From Lineus longissimus (Eukaryota > Nemertea > Pilidiophora > Heteronemertea > Lineidae), in assembly GCF_910592395.1 (NCBI RefSeq), contig NC_088313.1:15640437-15704436 (forward strand): 64,000 bases of DNA. Reading direction: 5' to 3'. The first letter of the stretch is position 1; every line of letters starts with the position of its first letter. This document shows, in pieces, positions 37,501 to 50,309 of the stretch. Made by a program: the position numbers and the translations under genes. Under the pieces are notes generated by a model. It ran no database searches. It had not been told where the DNA came from and saw only the letters and a program-made list of their open reading frames with translations.

Positions 37501-40500
37501 GGGTGTGTAACCAGAAAGTCATATCTTCAAGCAGTATGGTACTCGAGTCAACCAGCTGCATGTAAACAGCTGCCTGGGGTCTCTACTGTGAGCACACGGA
37601 GTAAAGTATAAATTTGATGGGGAATGATTACAGACAGATGAGTAAGCTGCTGGTGTCTTGCAAATGGACCACGCACCACAACCTGAGTGGAGTTGATGCA
37701 ACCATACTACTTGCTGCACTGCATGGAACAAGAAATAGGGATCAATGAACATACTGTCAGAAATCAAAGAGAGACAGTATTGTAATACACTTCTGTTTTA
37801 CTCAAAGGAAATGCAAAGATAACAAACAGCAGCTTACTGAAACTCAGCTTGGCAAAGTGCATGAAACTTCAAGCAGTCTTTTGTCAGTTGTTGGGTTTAT
37901 CAATTTGATTTAAGTGTCAAGGATCACCCATCATACGGAAAGAAAGGATAGAAGTCAATCTGGGAGCGAACTGATTGGGGCTAGCAATGTTAACAGTATC
38001 TCGGGCAACACTGCAAGTTAAACACATATAGAAATTACAATGGTGGATATCATTCCTCCGTCACTGCACAAACAAAGTCTTCGTGGAGGCAAAGCTGCTG
38101 AAATGGCAGTCACATGATTTTACATTAGGAGCAGGGCCATCACTCGTGGATTTACTACGAAAGACTCTTTGACATTGCGGTAACTCACTTTTCATGCGAA
38201 GTGCAGAAACTTATGGCTCGACACATTTAGGACATTCAATACATGTAGTAGTGGCCAGCACTCTACTCTCTTGTTTGTCAGACCAACTTTGTAGCCAATT
38301 GTACACGGTGTAGACATTTTAATAGTTCTACACTTTTCAAATTTCAGGAGCTAGCACACAGCCCTATTGTAAGAACAACCCGGAACAACACATAACGTTG
38401 TCAAGGACCAATAGAGTGAGTATTCCAAAACTCACAACCCAGAAATGATTTTATGTCATTGTGAACAAAGCGTTGCAGAAACCATCCATCAGTCTCATCC
38501 GAACCGTAGACGGCATATTAATCCAACTTGGATTCAATACCTTTCCAAATGGATACTCACCATTTTGATTTTCAAACATTTGACAACATTCACAAACTGA
38601 CACACAAACAGTGCAGTTTACCGATATATCCGGCATCATAACTATAGATTTGGTGATGAATCTATTCTTGTAAGCGTACTTTTAATCCCGTTCTGTCAAC
38701 CCTGACCAAAATCCTTGAGCTTTCTTCAATGTTTGCTTCCCTGTTGGTCTGCTTGCCAACAACAACCGAATTTGGGAGGGAAAGTACACCAGTATGAACT
38801 CATTTTCTTTAAACGTGGACAGGGCCATACAGACTTTTGATGTCTACAAGATACTGCAGGGTAAGTTCTGTCCACTTGTGACCGACAACCATGTATCTTA
38901 CTGTTTGCATGCCCTAGAGGCAACAGACAGTGCGGAAAACCTTTAAATCAACAACTTCTCTAAAGAGGTTGAAAGCAGCAAAAGTATAATTGGAGGAAAC
39001 CTTTTTTCAAGTGACGGACGCAGAGTTGGCAAAGTCATTGGCTGCTTTTTGTCCCTATAGGATTGCATTTTACTCGAGGCAAAAATATCCTCAGAATTTA
39101 GAATGTCAATCATAAGTTAACATTGTACCTTCCAGCTATTACTACGAAGGCAACACTTGACAATATCCTGGGCCAAAAACAGTAATATGGCCGTCAAGAG
39201 CTGAATTCAACAAAGACAGCAAGGTCTTGCACATGCAATGACTCAATGAGGTCCATTTCTCGGAGCTAAGGCAAGCGATCACTGGGCAGAGCTTCCATTT
39301 GCGCAAGGGAAGGGGGTGTGCAGACTAAATCAGTTACTTTGGCCTGTTTACAGATTGTACCATGAGTAACTGCACGATGCATTGAATATTCAACCCCGAT
39401 TTATGAATGAAATTATTGACGTTAGTCAACACTCTGCTGCCTGTTGCATTTTTAGAAAATGCCAAAGAGAAGAGTGCTCTTGGACAGATGGCATAGGTAG
39501 GCTGCAAAACTTCCAACCTAAACCATTATATCATTTGCAGAAAAATGCTTTTTCGCCTCAGTGAAATGACCAACTTTAGTAGGTCAAGTTAAAGTAAATT
39601 AGTCAATGTCGGCTTCTAAAGACAGTGACTGATGAATGCCACACATCAGTGGCATTCTTCCCAGCCCAAGTTACCCATCCCACAAGACTGCACACCATTG
39701 CACATGGAAGCTCTGAAAGTGAATACCTCGATATGCTTATTCACCTTAACATCAGCCCATACTAGCATATGAAATGAAACATGATTCTACCCTCTCCTGT
39801 GAATGTCATTGTGAGACGGGGTCTTGCTGACGGAGGGTTAAAATCAACATACTCACGACTATTTTCACTGATGTGAAAAGGATGGTTGGAAATGTTGCAA
39901 GACTGGAGAAAGCTCAGTCTAAGCCAACAAGTGCGACTGTGAAGTCAGCATGCTTCTATCAAGTCCATTATGTCTTTGAAAAGGTTAATGGTAGGAATCC
40001 TGTTTACTGGAAGTCTTGACTGGTATGTCTTCATATTTATGATGGTGTCGTCTGGTTACTGGCACTGGCTATCGATGGTGCAAATTTGCCACCATCTTCC
40101 AGTTATACTCACCCTTGTAGCCTGCCTGATCCAACTGATTCTAGAAAAAGAAAATACGAATATCTAGATACAGTGTTTCAACTAAAGGATAATGACACCC
40201 TTTTCATCAGGGGACAAATCTGAACTTATACCTTGAGGGGTTTCAACTAAACCCTCAGTATTTGGCGGTGAACTCGAGAATATTACGTCTTCAGTATCGG
40301 AAGGATACTTTGAGAGGTATTTAAAATCACATTTGTCGATACGAATGTATGACAAATAATTATCAAGACTTGTATCACAGTATTGACAATGTCTAAGTTA
40401 TTCAGAATTGCACCTAAATGTAGTTTAGTACATAATCTACACTACTGTGCACCGACATTGTGTGATGCGCACAGCTGTCACTGATAACATTTTGCAATGG

Positions 40501-43500
40501 CGGCCATTTCAAATCAAACGTATTATTATATGTATTTATACATAACGGACATGACAGAGCTACTTCAATTCATCTCAATGGTTAGGCTGAGGTGCATAAC
40601 TTGACAGGTGTTCAAACTCCCATGTATTAATGTATTATTCTTCTACTGATGATGACTTCTGTTTCAAAAGTCTTTTTCAGAAACACAGTTCATGAGAAGA
40701 CCAGCTCAGCGGTGTTCTACACTAGTTCAACTACCGCGTTGATTGAGAAATTCAAGGCAGACTTGAAGACACTTCTCTTCAGACGGATCGATGGAGATGT
40801 GGCACTTTGTGCATGGGACATGTTAACCACGGAAAGGCACCGTAAAAGCTTGATATTATATTCATATTGTTCCAGATAGTCACCAGGGCAACAAACAAAA
40901 CAAAGGAAGCATGGAAGATAACTTTTGCATCAAGACTCATCATGGAAGGTGGCCGAGATAGAGCCAAACTGATGACAATGAGTACCACTGCATGATAACT
41001 TCTGTCTTACCCTGGGCACCAAATGATAAAACATATAAGGTAAAAATGTAACTGCACGATAGGTAAAACATAACGGGCAAAGAACATTGTACATTTCTCT
41101 GCTTTCCCGCAATTCTGTATTTAGTATTCTGGAAGAAAATGTATGATTATTTGTTCTTGGGGTACTCGGACTTCCAAAAATCTAATAAAGACAGAAATGT
41201 GATTTACTCATCAATATTTGAAAGGCAATGAGAAGAGAAGTTTTCTTCTCCACCTATCCCCTTTAACTCATAACGGTATTCAGCAACACACACAAACATT
41301 TTATTGCATGCGAAAGTACTTGTACCCCAAGAATCAGAAACTAGAAATAGTTATGAATGAACAAATGACACACCAAGACCTGCATGATGATAGTATACTA
41401 GTATGTCTCATAGTCAGTCATGTGAAGTGGTTTTTAACAAAAAGGTGTACCAGTACCAAACATTAGCAAAAGAAACCTAAAATCAAGCAAGTCTTGGTCT
41501 ATAGAGAAGATGCAAAAACACTTGTTAACAATACCATGAAGTGGGTCGTTCCGATGAAGTGGTCCTTCAGTTCTGCAACAAGCTTGCACTGGTAGGCACA
41601 GATCTGAAACAGAAGAGAGAGATTCTCATTACAAGGAGGTCATGTCCAAAAGTAAATTTTGCTGAACTTGGTGTACAATCACCAAGTGAATATATCCCAA
41701 GACCCAAGACCAAAACAATGCAATATTGCTTGGTGCTACTACACAATGATTGTGTCAAGCTGGGCCCAGCCTCATCTGTGCACGCTAGACTACCAATTGA
41801 GTGAGATCCCTCGTACATAGCATGTTCTGTCAACATGTGTGTGGACATTGCATGTCTATCGAAGGATGGAAAGAGTAGCAAATCAGGATACTGATAAAAC
41901 TATTGAACCCCACACCACTGAGCAACAGGGCCTGACAAAATGATGCAAATAAACGGCGATACCACGAATCTCCAAAAACAGCCCGGTGAGAGGTAGGTGA
42001 ATGAAGCAATGCAAAGAGGCAGCCACATTGAAGATAATGTTTTAAATATAAATTTTTCGGTTAGAACTGAATACTTACCGTGCACTTGAATTGAAGACTA
42101 GGGCCCCCCATTTTATTCATGCGGATGACTTTAGCCTTCACATCCTTCAAATGGTTACGACGATTTTGTTGGCGTCTCTCGTTCTTCAACTTCAGGTCGT
42201 CCTCTGGAAATGAAAATTAATTCTTTTGTGTAGGAGTAAAATTTCCATTATTCCTATGTATTAGCATAAAGCATAAACTCCATGTACTCTGCATAATGAA
42301 AGTGGATTTATTCATGGATCTGCCAACCTGTCTTTTCCAAAATCCAGACAGGGTCAGTGGCCCAATAGGAAACATGACAGGGTCAGTCGTCCAATAGGAA
42401 ACATGACAGGGTCAGTCGCCCAATAGGAAACATGACAGGGTCAGTCGCCCAATAGGAAACAAGACAGGGTCAGTCGCCCAATAGGAAACATGACAGGGTC
42501 AGTCGCCCAATAGGAAACATGACAGGGTCAGTTGCCCAATAGGAAACATGACAGGGTCAGTTGCCCTAGGAAACATAACAGGGTCAGTCGCCCAATAGGA
42601 AACATGACAGGGTCAGTCGCCCAATAGGAAACATGACAGGGTCAGTCGCCCAATAGGAAACAAGACAGGGTCAGTCGCCCAATAGGAAACATGACAGGGT
42701 CAGTCGCCCAATAGGAAACATGACAGGGTCAGTCGCCCAATAGGAAACATGACAGGGTCAGTTGCCCTAGGAAACATAACAGGGTCAGTCGCCCAATAGG
42801 AAACATGACAGGGTCAGTCACCCAATAGGAAACATGACAGGGTCAGTCACCCAATAGGAAACAAGACATTTTAATAGCAGAACTCAGATGAGCTCCACAA
42901 TGGCCACTACCACCTGCAAACCTGGATTTAGTGGAATAAGGTGAGTTTGATATTAAAGAGACCTGCCTAGTCCCACGCCAACTGTGGGTCTGCGCATCCG
43001 GTACGTCTCGACTGCCAGGCTGGAGTCGGAACCCAAGTCTACAGCAGCTCCTGAGACTCCAGCAGCTCCTAAACCGAAACTACAAGACTCACCTTTTTTC
43101 TTATCTGCTTTTAATTTCTCTTCTTCTTTCTTCTTATGAGCATCAGTGGTGACATGTTTCTCATAAGACTCCTTGCTTGTACAGAATTGCTTACATGTGC
43201 TACAGTTGTAAGTCAGCTTGGTAGGTGAGGCTCCAACCTGCAGAATGAGAAAGAAGTTGACTTGTTTCAGTGTTTACCAACACTATGATTCAGAGTTTCA
43301 TCAAAAGGATGTGGTCAAGTGCCATTACAGTTGAAAGCGTACAATCATTATAGACATAATAATAAAGGTGAAAAATTGCAACAAAAGGTGAACCCATGCT
43401 TACTTTTTACCACCAACCCAGACTCACTGATTATTACAGAAATATCCATCACTCCTACTACATGTACATACCTGACTAGGTTCTGCTCCGTTGGACTTGG

Positions 43501-43543
43501 TCTCAACTTCTGCAACATCGGTGGTTTTCTCAGTGTCGGTCAT
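31539..43543 (-). CDS. Paralogue B: multi-zinc-finger, coiled-coil, Gln/Gly/Arg-rich protein of unknown function, 14 exons
   Basis: Exons in coding order: 43543-43472, 43237-43093, 42203-42079, 41603-41535, 40140-40113, 35815-35753, 35637-35461, 35190-34913, 34731-34557, 34284-33930, 33664-33007, 32769-32710, 32300-32121, 31805-31539. Total 2652 nt, 883 aa. The first 12 exons match paralogue A one to one, with the same junction phases and the same N-terminus MTDTEKTTDVAEVETK. Three fingers are kept (C-x2-C-x12-H-x5-H twice, then C-x2-C-x11-H-x5-H around CFLCRCSVPRNEVVAHC). A Glu-rich segment, the coiled coil REEEMMRQSLIVREERE and an expanded GQGQRGNQ tract follow. The tail is DWSSNSYF. A large intron (35816-40112) holds sequence shared with the A intron but no extra exon that I can support. 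Function is unknown; nuclear RNA or chromatin binding is inferred from composition. Confidence 0.9.
33050..33305 (-). repeat. Coding Gln-Gly-Arg-Asn repeat in paralogue B
   Basis: Units of about 30 bp encode GQGQGQRGNQ and variants, followed by RGGQGGQQQRG. The matching tract in paralogue A (about 19780-19930) is much shorter. Confidence 0.85.
35816..40112. other. Long intron of paralogue B
   Basis: About 4.3 kb without a supported exon. The part at 39240-39960 matches the corresponding A intron (23920-24700), including CAGAGCTTCCATTTG and the microexon-like unit at 39857-39867. The rest (about 36000-39200) shows nothing recognisable. Confidence 0.6.
42345..42870. repeat. 29-bp minisatellite in a paralogue B intron
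   Basis: About 18 copies of a unit beginning GACAGGGTCAGTCGCCCAAT and ending AGGAAACAT, between exons 3 and 2 of paralogue B. A unit shortened by 2 bp (GCCCTAGGAAACATAAC) and an AACAAGACAGGG variant each recur about 201 bp apart, which indicates a seven-unit higher-order repeat. Paralogue A lacks it at this place. Confidence 0.95.
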
Positions 43544-44609
43544 TCTGCTTTCTCACTCTACGCAGTTGGTAAGATTATCGACGATTGATTGGGGACTGCT
43601 TTTATTAGGCTGATAGAAGATTTTAGTTTTGCTACACTTCAATTTCACGTATCCTGCGAAGCCAACAAAAGAAAATTAACCAAATTTAGTAATTTTTTAA
43701 AATTTTTACATCTCATGATCTGGAATAGGCCATAGGGCCTTCCCAACAATACATGTATAAAATTAGACTCTTTCACCAGTCTTAGTCCGCCATTCACTCA
43801 TCACAGAGACTTTTACTCGATGGCATTTCAATCGTCATGAACTAGACTTGGGGGTGTCCGCTTCCGGTGTCCAGTCACGGGTTTTTCACAAAGATGGGTA
43901 ATGTCCACAAGTAAATAATCGCTGTCAGGAATACCAGGCAGAGCGCTCTCGCTCTGTATAAATGACAATCGACCGTCACAATGCATCCACTGTATGCACT
44001 GAAAATGTATGGCTCGCCTAAGGAAAATCAACGAGGCCTCCTCAACCCCCTCGCTGCACGACCGATAGTGTCGAGGTTACCTGGACTAGTGTATAATACT
44101 TAAGAGTGTGTACAGTGCTACACTACATGCATTGTGTTTGTGTAACTTTGTGATCGTCAAGCTAAACTACAAAATAAAATTGATGAAAACGAAAAATCTG
44201 CCACACACGCTTAGACAGTTCGTTGTTTATTAGATTCTACACATTGTTTTTTTTAATCAAAACTATACGATGAATCAACAAGTAACGAGGCAATTGCCAA
44301 AATCGGGTGTTAAAGATGGAAATTACTAACCCACGCCGAAATCAAATCTCCACCATTCTTCAGTGTAGCCTCGTTCGAACTCTACCCGAACTCGTTCCTT
44401 TCGACTATACCTTGTTCCCCGGATAATCCTATGTACATTGATGTGTACATATTGATTGGAGGGAAAATGTTGCAAACAAGGTTAACTCGAATAGTTGGTT
44501 TGGATATGAACCTTACTTCATCTAACATTAATTTAATTGGGTCACGTGACTTGTACCAAGAACCAGGAAGTGATACTGATGATATCTGCAATCCGAATTC
44601 AACGACAAC
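43544..44609. promoter_or_regulatory. Divergent intergenic interval between paralogue B and DOK
   Basis: The start codons of the minus-strand paralogue B (43543) and the plus-strand DOK gene (44610) lie 1,066 bp apart, facing away from each other. It must contain both 5' UTRs and promoters, and possibly one shared bidirectional promoter. No TATA box or named site was identified. Confidence 0.4.
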
Positions 44610-46895
44610 ATGGGTGATGTATTAAAAACTGGTTGTCTCAAATATTTACAGAAGAAAATTATCAAAGTAAGCCTATCCGATTTGTATTCTACTGGTACTA
44701 ACTTTTGTAGTACTACAGTCTACTAGTTACTACACTCCAGAGGCAGTACACTCAAAACATACTTTTCATAGCACTCTAGACATATCATGTATGACATAAG
44801 GCTTATGAAGGGACAGGGAGGTTAACAGTTTAGTTGGCCTAATATCACAAGAGATACAGTGGGTCCAAGGACCATCTTCCAGTCATCATTAGGCCTATAA
44901 ATTGATAGAGCTGGCATGCCATGAGATTCAGTGTTCATAACCGGTGTGATCAGGAAGAGAAAAGTGGGTCCAAGGACCATCCAGTGATTGTTAGGCCTAC
45001 AAGGGATAAAGCTGGGCTTTATCATAATCATCTAGCCGGAAAGCTTTGATAGTATCATGACAGGCCTCCCTGAGTATTCTTCTTCTCACTTTCAGTCCTC
45101 CTGGGATGAGAAGTTCTTTGCACTCGTCACAAAAACCAAGCGAGGCATCTGTTTGATAGGATTCCAAAATAAGGGAATCTTCGAAAGATATGAGGCTGAA
45201 ATGCAGAATAGTGATGCAAGCAAGTTCGAGAAGTGCACAAAAACTTACTCACAAATTGTGATATCAGATATTAAATGCTTGCACAAGGTTTCACTAAAAG
45301 ATCAGGATGCAATCGAGACAATGACCGACTCCGGGAAAAAGTATTTGCTACTTGCTGATCAAGAAGGAAACAATCGCGCTGACAGTTGGGTAAAGGCATA
45401 CCAGTTTGAATTGTCTCAGAATACCGACGCTTCCATTGGTTCTGCACGTGGTCCTCCGGATCAGTGGTCATTAAATGAGAATGATCTATATGAATCAAAA
45501 GATGAAGGTTAGAGTCTACATCTCTCCCTTGGAAAATGATGGTCTAAACCTTGACTGGCCTTTTTTGTCCGGCACCATTCACGATGCAAGTTTGTGATGT
45601 ACATGCTCGCTTACTATCATTATTACGTGTCCACATTTATTCCATTCATAGAAGTTTGTCTGTGGAAAGATAAAAGTCACGGTGCCCCACTGGTTGGCCA
45701 GTGTGGATGTGAATTTCACTGTCTTTGTAACTTGATTTTGACAATGTCTTCCTAAACATATTGTGTTGTTTGTAAGCTGATTGTGACATAGTCCCGTCAA
45801 TCAGTCAAGTGACATTCAGATGACTGTAACATTCATATTTGTGGCAAGTCATAAAGATTTCTTTATTTTTCAGGTGTCTCATTCGAAGTCGAGATAAAAG
45901 AAACTGATGCCTCCAACCATCTCAAACTTTATGGAATGTACAACTTACAAGTCAATTCACGCAATATAGCCCTAATCAACCAGGCAACTAAACGACCACT
46001 TTACGTTTGGCCATTGAAGTACCTTCGCAGATATGGGCGCATACCAGGTGAATTCTCCTTTGATGCCGGCCGAAGATGCGAGTCCGGGGAGGGAATTTTC
46101 AAATTGTCCACATTGAAAGGGAATGAGATATTTGACATAATTGAAGGGATGGCGACAATCATACGTGAAAAAGAAAGGCAGAGTAATTCAGGTGGGTCAT
46201 CCCAAGGTAGAAGTCCACCTCCAGTTTCTAATTTGCCGCGTCCCTCCAGTCATCTTAGGAAAAACTTTCAGCAAAAGCAAAGCCTGACTTTTGATGCTGG
46301 TGCTGGAGAGGATTCTGCACATAATGGAAGTACTTATGTTTATACTCAGCCGGTCAAGACGACGGGGAGGCAGGGCTCTCAAAAGAAGAAAGGGGATCTA
46401 AATCGACAAATATCAGCGCCGCTGCTTGATCCTAATTCTGCTTATCATTTAGCTGCGGAATCCTCGTCACCTCCTGGTCAGAATGACCACAATGTTGATT
46501 GTACATATTCCAATGTCGAAAAAAGGGCTCCCAAAGCACCGCCAGTGCAGGCGGTGAGTGGTCCATATGAAAATATTAAGGCTGGATCCCGTGGTGTTAG
46601 TTATGAAAACGTTGACGTGCGTCCCCCTGTTCCGCCAAAACTGATCGACTCCCCAAGTGATAGAGGTTCTCGTAAGTCTGCTATGTCTGAAAAACTAAAA
46701 GTTGAGAAAATGGAGCACCCTGAAGATGATGCAGATTATGACGAGCCTGATTACTCGCTTGGCGAAGCGGCATATGCATACGCTAGTGTTGAGGATATCA
46801 AGCGTGATATGCCTTGGATGAAGAAACCAGAGCCTGGAGAAGTCAAGTTCCGGATTGAATCAAATGATGATGATGATACAGATTATCTTGAGTAA
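44610..46895 (+). CDS. DOK: DOK-family docking adaptor (PH + IRS-type PTB), complete, 3 exons
   Basis: Exons 44610-44666, 45096-45507 and 45874-46895; 1491 nt, 496 aa. DOK proteins are membrane-recruited substrates of tyrosine kinases that damp or route signalling through RasGAP and SH2 adaptors. The N-terminus (MGDVLKTGCLKYLQKKIIK joined to SSWDEKFFALVTKTKRG) is a PH domain ending about residue 135. The PTB/IRS domain follows from about residue 157 (VSFEVEIKE through LKYLRRYGRIPGEFSFDAGR to FDIIEGMATI, about 260). The tail is disordered with candidate phosphotyrosine sites: YSNV, YENI and YENV (YxN, Grb2-SH2 type), YDEP (YxxP) and YVYTQP. PPVPPK is a possible SH3 ligand. The tail ends in an acidic DDDDTDYLE. 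The second donor is GTTAGA, less usual than GTAAGT. The tail suggests the DOK1-3 type rather than DOK7, but orthology is not proven. Confidence 0.92.
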
Positions 46896-47861
46896 TGAGG
46901 GATTGAGGGTGGCTGGCCATCAATTGATTTTTCTTGACCCCTTCATCAAAAGGAGATGCCAGGATGCATTTTTGAAATCCACTATGATCATACATTACCC
47001 GTTATATGAACAAAACACTTGACCTCAGCAGGTCTTTTCTTCCAAGTCTTGTCTCGGACATATTGGTCACATCTCATTATCATTTACATGTAGCCATGTC
47101 AGAATTAGGTTATATCTGACTCATCATGCTTACAGTGTCACATGTACAAAATTTGTCACTTAGTCCAATGTATACATTGATAGTGTATCGGTATATGACT
47201 TGCACCTTCCTTGTGGCAATTTTGTACCTTATCTTATACTTAGGCAAAATTAACCCCTTAGTAACTTTATTGTAAATTTGATATTTCCTTAACATTTGAA
47301 TCCAGAAAGGAGTTATTTTCTCTAATTGGGTGACCCAATTAATTGTGATAGCATCTTGGTGTATTGTGTTCTTTCATTAAAGCCGTATCCTTTTGTTGAA
47401 AATTTGAAATTTGAAATTAAATTAGAAAATTTCCAATTGGGTAAAAATGTACTGAATATAATAGAAACAGTGCACCCCTTTAAGCTTTTCCTCACAAATG
47501 GTAAGACTTTAGATGGAACCATCCAGAGAACAAACCTATTTTTGTAATTGGTTTTATTGTAATTGCGTGTGCATGTCTCGACAAGTGCTTACAATGATGT
47601 ACCGAGCACAGTGATTTTTGTAATTTTTATTTTTATTGGGAGTAAAATCTGTGATACGCACCATTGTTTCCATATGACACGAGTAACGTTTGAATGAGAA
47701 TTATCAGATTACGCAACTTGAGGAAATCAGGGGGTTAATGTTGCTCAGCGTTAATGTTCTCTTCCCCAACAGGGCTCAGAAGCAAACATTACGGTAACCC
47801 CTGGTTACATCCGAGTGGAAGCATACATTTATTTCCAAAAGAGTTCGTAATTCTTGTTTTT

Positions 47862-47867
47862 AATAAA
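47862..47867 (+). other. Candidate DOK poly(A) signal
   Basis: AATAAA about 970 nt past the DOK stop, the first such hexamer I found on this strand. Confidence 0.35.
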
Positions 47868-49205
47868 AGATGTATAGTGTAATGTTTTAATAGCATTAGT
47901 TTCTGTGGTTAAGCTGCTGGTCTCGAAACAACTTGCTCTTCCTGCACTAAAAGTTTGTGAATTGCCGCATAGTAATTGCAAGTGGGTAAAGCTATGCGGG
48001 CACAGGATTATTGGACCATTTATTCAGGTGTAACCTTTAAACGACCAAGTTTGGTGCTATATACTTGTTGCATTTGTTGGTTCTTGTATTTTGATATATT
48101 TGACATTGTATATAATGAATGGGCCTGGCCTCCGAAAGACTATAAACCAGGAAGTTTTTGATAGTGTCATGCAATGCAAACGCAAGCTTTAAAAAGACGA
48201 TTTCAACCGTTATGATGCATTGACCATTGAATTCGGGCAGCAAGTGAGAGTGACCCCCCCCCCACCACCACTCGAGGACTATTCTGTGAAAGGAGGTATC
48301 ATTCTGGTATAAGTTTGATGACCAAATTTATTGGATCCATGTTTGTTCAGTTCATTTCCCATCCCCAAATTATTATGAATGAATGTATAACCAAGAATTG
48401 TCTTTATGTCTTCTTGGCGTTATGGAGCTTCTTCTTGGTTTGATGTCGCCTCTGTAGACCATTCTATAATTAATGTTCAGTGTCACCTTTTGTGCACACT
48501 AAAGACCAAACCAACTTCATAATTTCCCAGCCAGTGCAAAGATTGATTTTGGCAACATAATTACTCTTGTAGATGTATGTATGTAAACTCCTGTGCCGTG
48601 ATTGAAGTTTATGGAGATGACAGAACATGAGGGAAGATTGAAGGTCATCACTGCTTTGAGAGTATGACCGTCGTGTGATTCAAAAGTCTTTTTCACATCC
48701 TCATGTTGCAGGCCTATCGATTCATTTGTGTGCGTCAAAGTGTTAGTGTATGGAATGGAGCCAAAGGCTTGCTATTGGAGGATGTGTTGATGACTTTCCT
48801 GAGCTCAGATATGTCGTATGATGTCACAGACAAAGCACATGTATGGGACCAAAGATTTCTTATACGAATTAAAACGTATTTTTGCATGGAGCTTTTATAT
48901 GTATGATGATATTCTGTTAGGATGAGCAGCCTAGATATATTTTGTAATCATAAAATCAAGAATAGATCTAAATATGCATGACAACACAACCACATCAACT
49001 TTGTGTCCAATGGTGACCATGGTATATTTTATACACTGATTAATATGTGATTGCTTAGCAAAAAATATCCATGAAAGAATTAAACTTGTTGTCCTGTTTG
49101 TTTTTTCTCTGGCATGTTCAACAATGAAGACAGTTTGTGGCTGTCAGCATATATCATGTATTGTCTGAATACTCATGTCTCAGGTCAGCTAATAAGATCA
49201 ATCAT

Positions 49206-50170
49206 ATCTCAAACCAGCCTCTGATACTTGCCTGGCTGGGCAAATGTCGCAATCCAAGCCATAACACTTGCCTGGCTGGGCCATTGTCCCAAACCAAGCC
49301 ATAACCCTTGCCTGGATGTGCCAATGTCCCAAACCAAGCCATAACCCTTGTCTGGATGTGCCAATGTCCCAAACCAAGCCATAACCCTTGTCTGGATGTG
49401 CCAATGTCGCAATCCAAGCCATAACACTTGCCTGGCTGGGCCATTGTCCCAAACCAAGCCATAACCCTTGCCTGGATGTGCCAATGTCCCAAACCAAGCC
49501 ATAACCCTTGTCTGGATGTGCCAATGTCCCAAACCAAGCCATAACCCTTGTCTGGATGGGCCAATGTCCCAAACCAAGCCATAACACTTGCCTGGCTGGA
49601 CCAATGTCCCAAACCAAGCCATAACACTTGCCTGGCTGGACCAATGTCCTAAACCAAGCCATAACCCTTGCCTGGATGTGCCAATGTCCCAAACCAAGCT
49701 GTGATACTTGCGTGGCTGTTCTAATGTATCGAACCATTTATGATGCTTGAGTGTGCCAATGTCTCACACCAACCTATAATACACGCCCGACTGTGCCAAT
49801 GTCCCAAACCAACCCGTTTGTGATAGACTGATATTTGTTTAGCTATGCCAGTATCCTAAACCAATTGCCGATGATACCTGTGTTTGGCTGTGCCAATGTC
49901 CCAGACCAGCCTATGATACTTGAGTGACTGTGCCAGTCAAACCAACCTATGATTGTCTGACTATGCCAATGGACATCCCAAACCAACCTACCATTACCTG
50001 GTTGTGCTTATATCTCAAAACAACATATAATCCTTGCCAGGCTGTTACAATGTCTCAAGCGAACCTAGTGAGTAACTGATCTCCGACTGGCTGTACGTGC
50101 CAATATCCCATCCTCAGTACCACGACACTCGCTTGGCTGTGCCAATGTCTAAAGCCAATCTATATAACAC
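49206..50170. repeat. 40-bp minisatellite, regular then decaying
   Basis: About 12 well-kept copies (49206-49720) of a 40-bp unit with CTTGCCTGGATGTGCCAATG and CCCAAACCAAGCCATAAC, then increasingly degenerate copies to about 50170. The variant GTCGCAATCCAAGCC recurs 160 bp apart (49246 and 49406), a four-unit higher-order pattern. Because 40 is not a multiple of three, all three minus-strand frames are open over the array; this is a repeat artefact, not coding. Confidence 0.95.
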
Positions 50171-50303
50171 TCCATGCATGGCCGAGACGAAGCTATGCTA
50201 CACATGTGTTCCTAGACTGGTTGTGACAATATTCTGGTCGCAAACCATGTTACCATCTGTGGAGGAATTCAAAGAAAATAAACGACAGAAAGCAGAGTTG
50301 TTT

Positions 50304-50309
50304 TTTATT
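50304..50309 (-). other. Candidate ferritin poly(A) signal
   Basis: AATAAA on the minus strand, about 850 nt past the ferritin stop. The long distance makes it tentative. Confidence 0.3.

Noticed and set aside
42345-42870. CRISPR-like regular repeat array
   Set aside because: Units are contiguous with no unique spacers, and the host is an animal genome; it is a minisatellite in an intron.
49198-49737. Three overlapping minus-strand reading frames of 141-179 residues
   Set aside because: They are the same 40-bp minisatellite read in three frames; no splice sites, no family resemblance, and codon content is dictated by the repeat.
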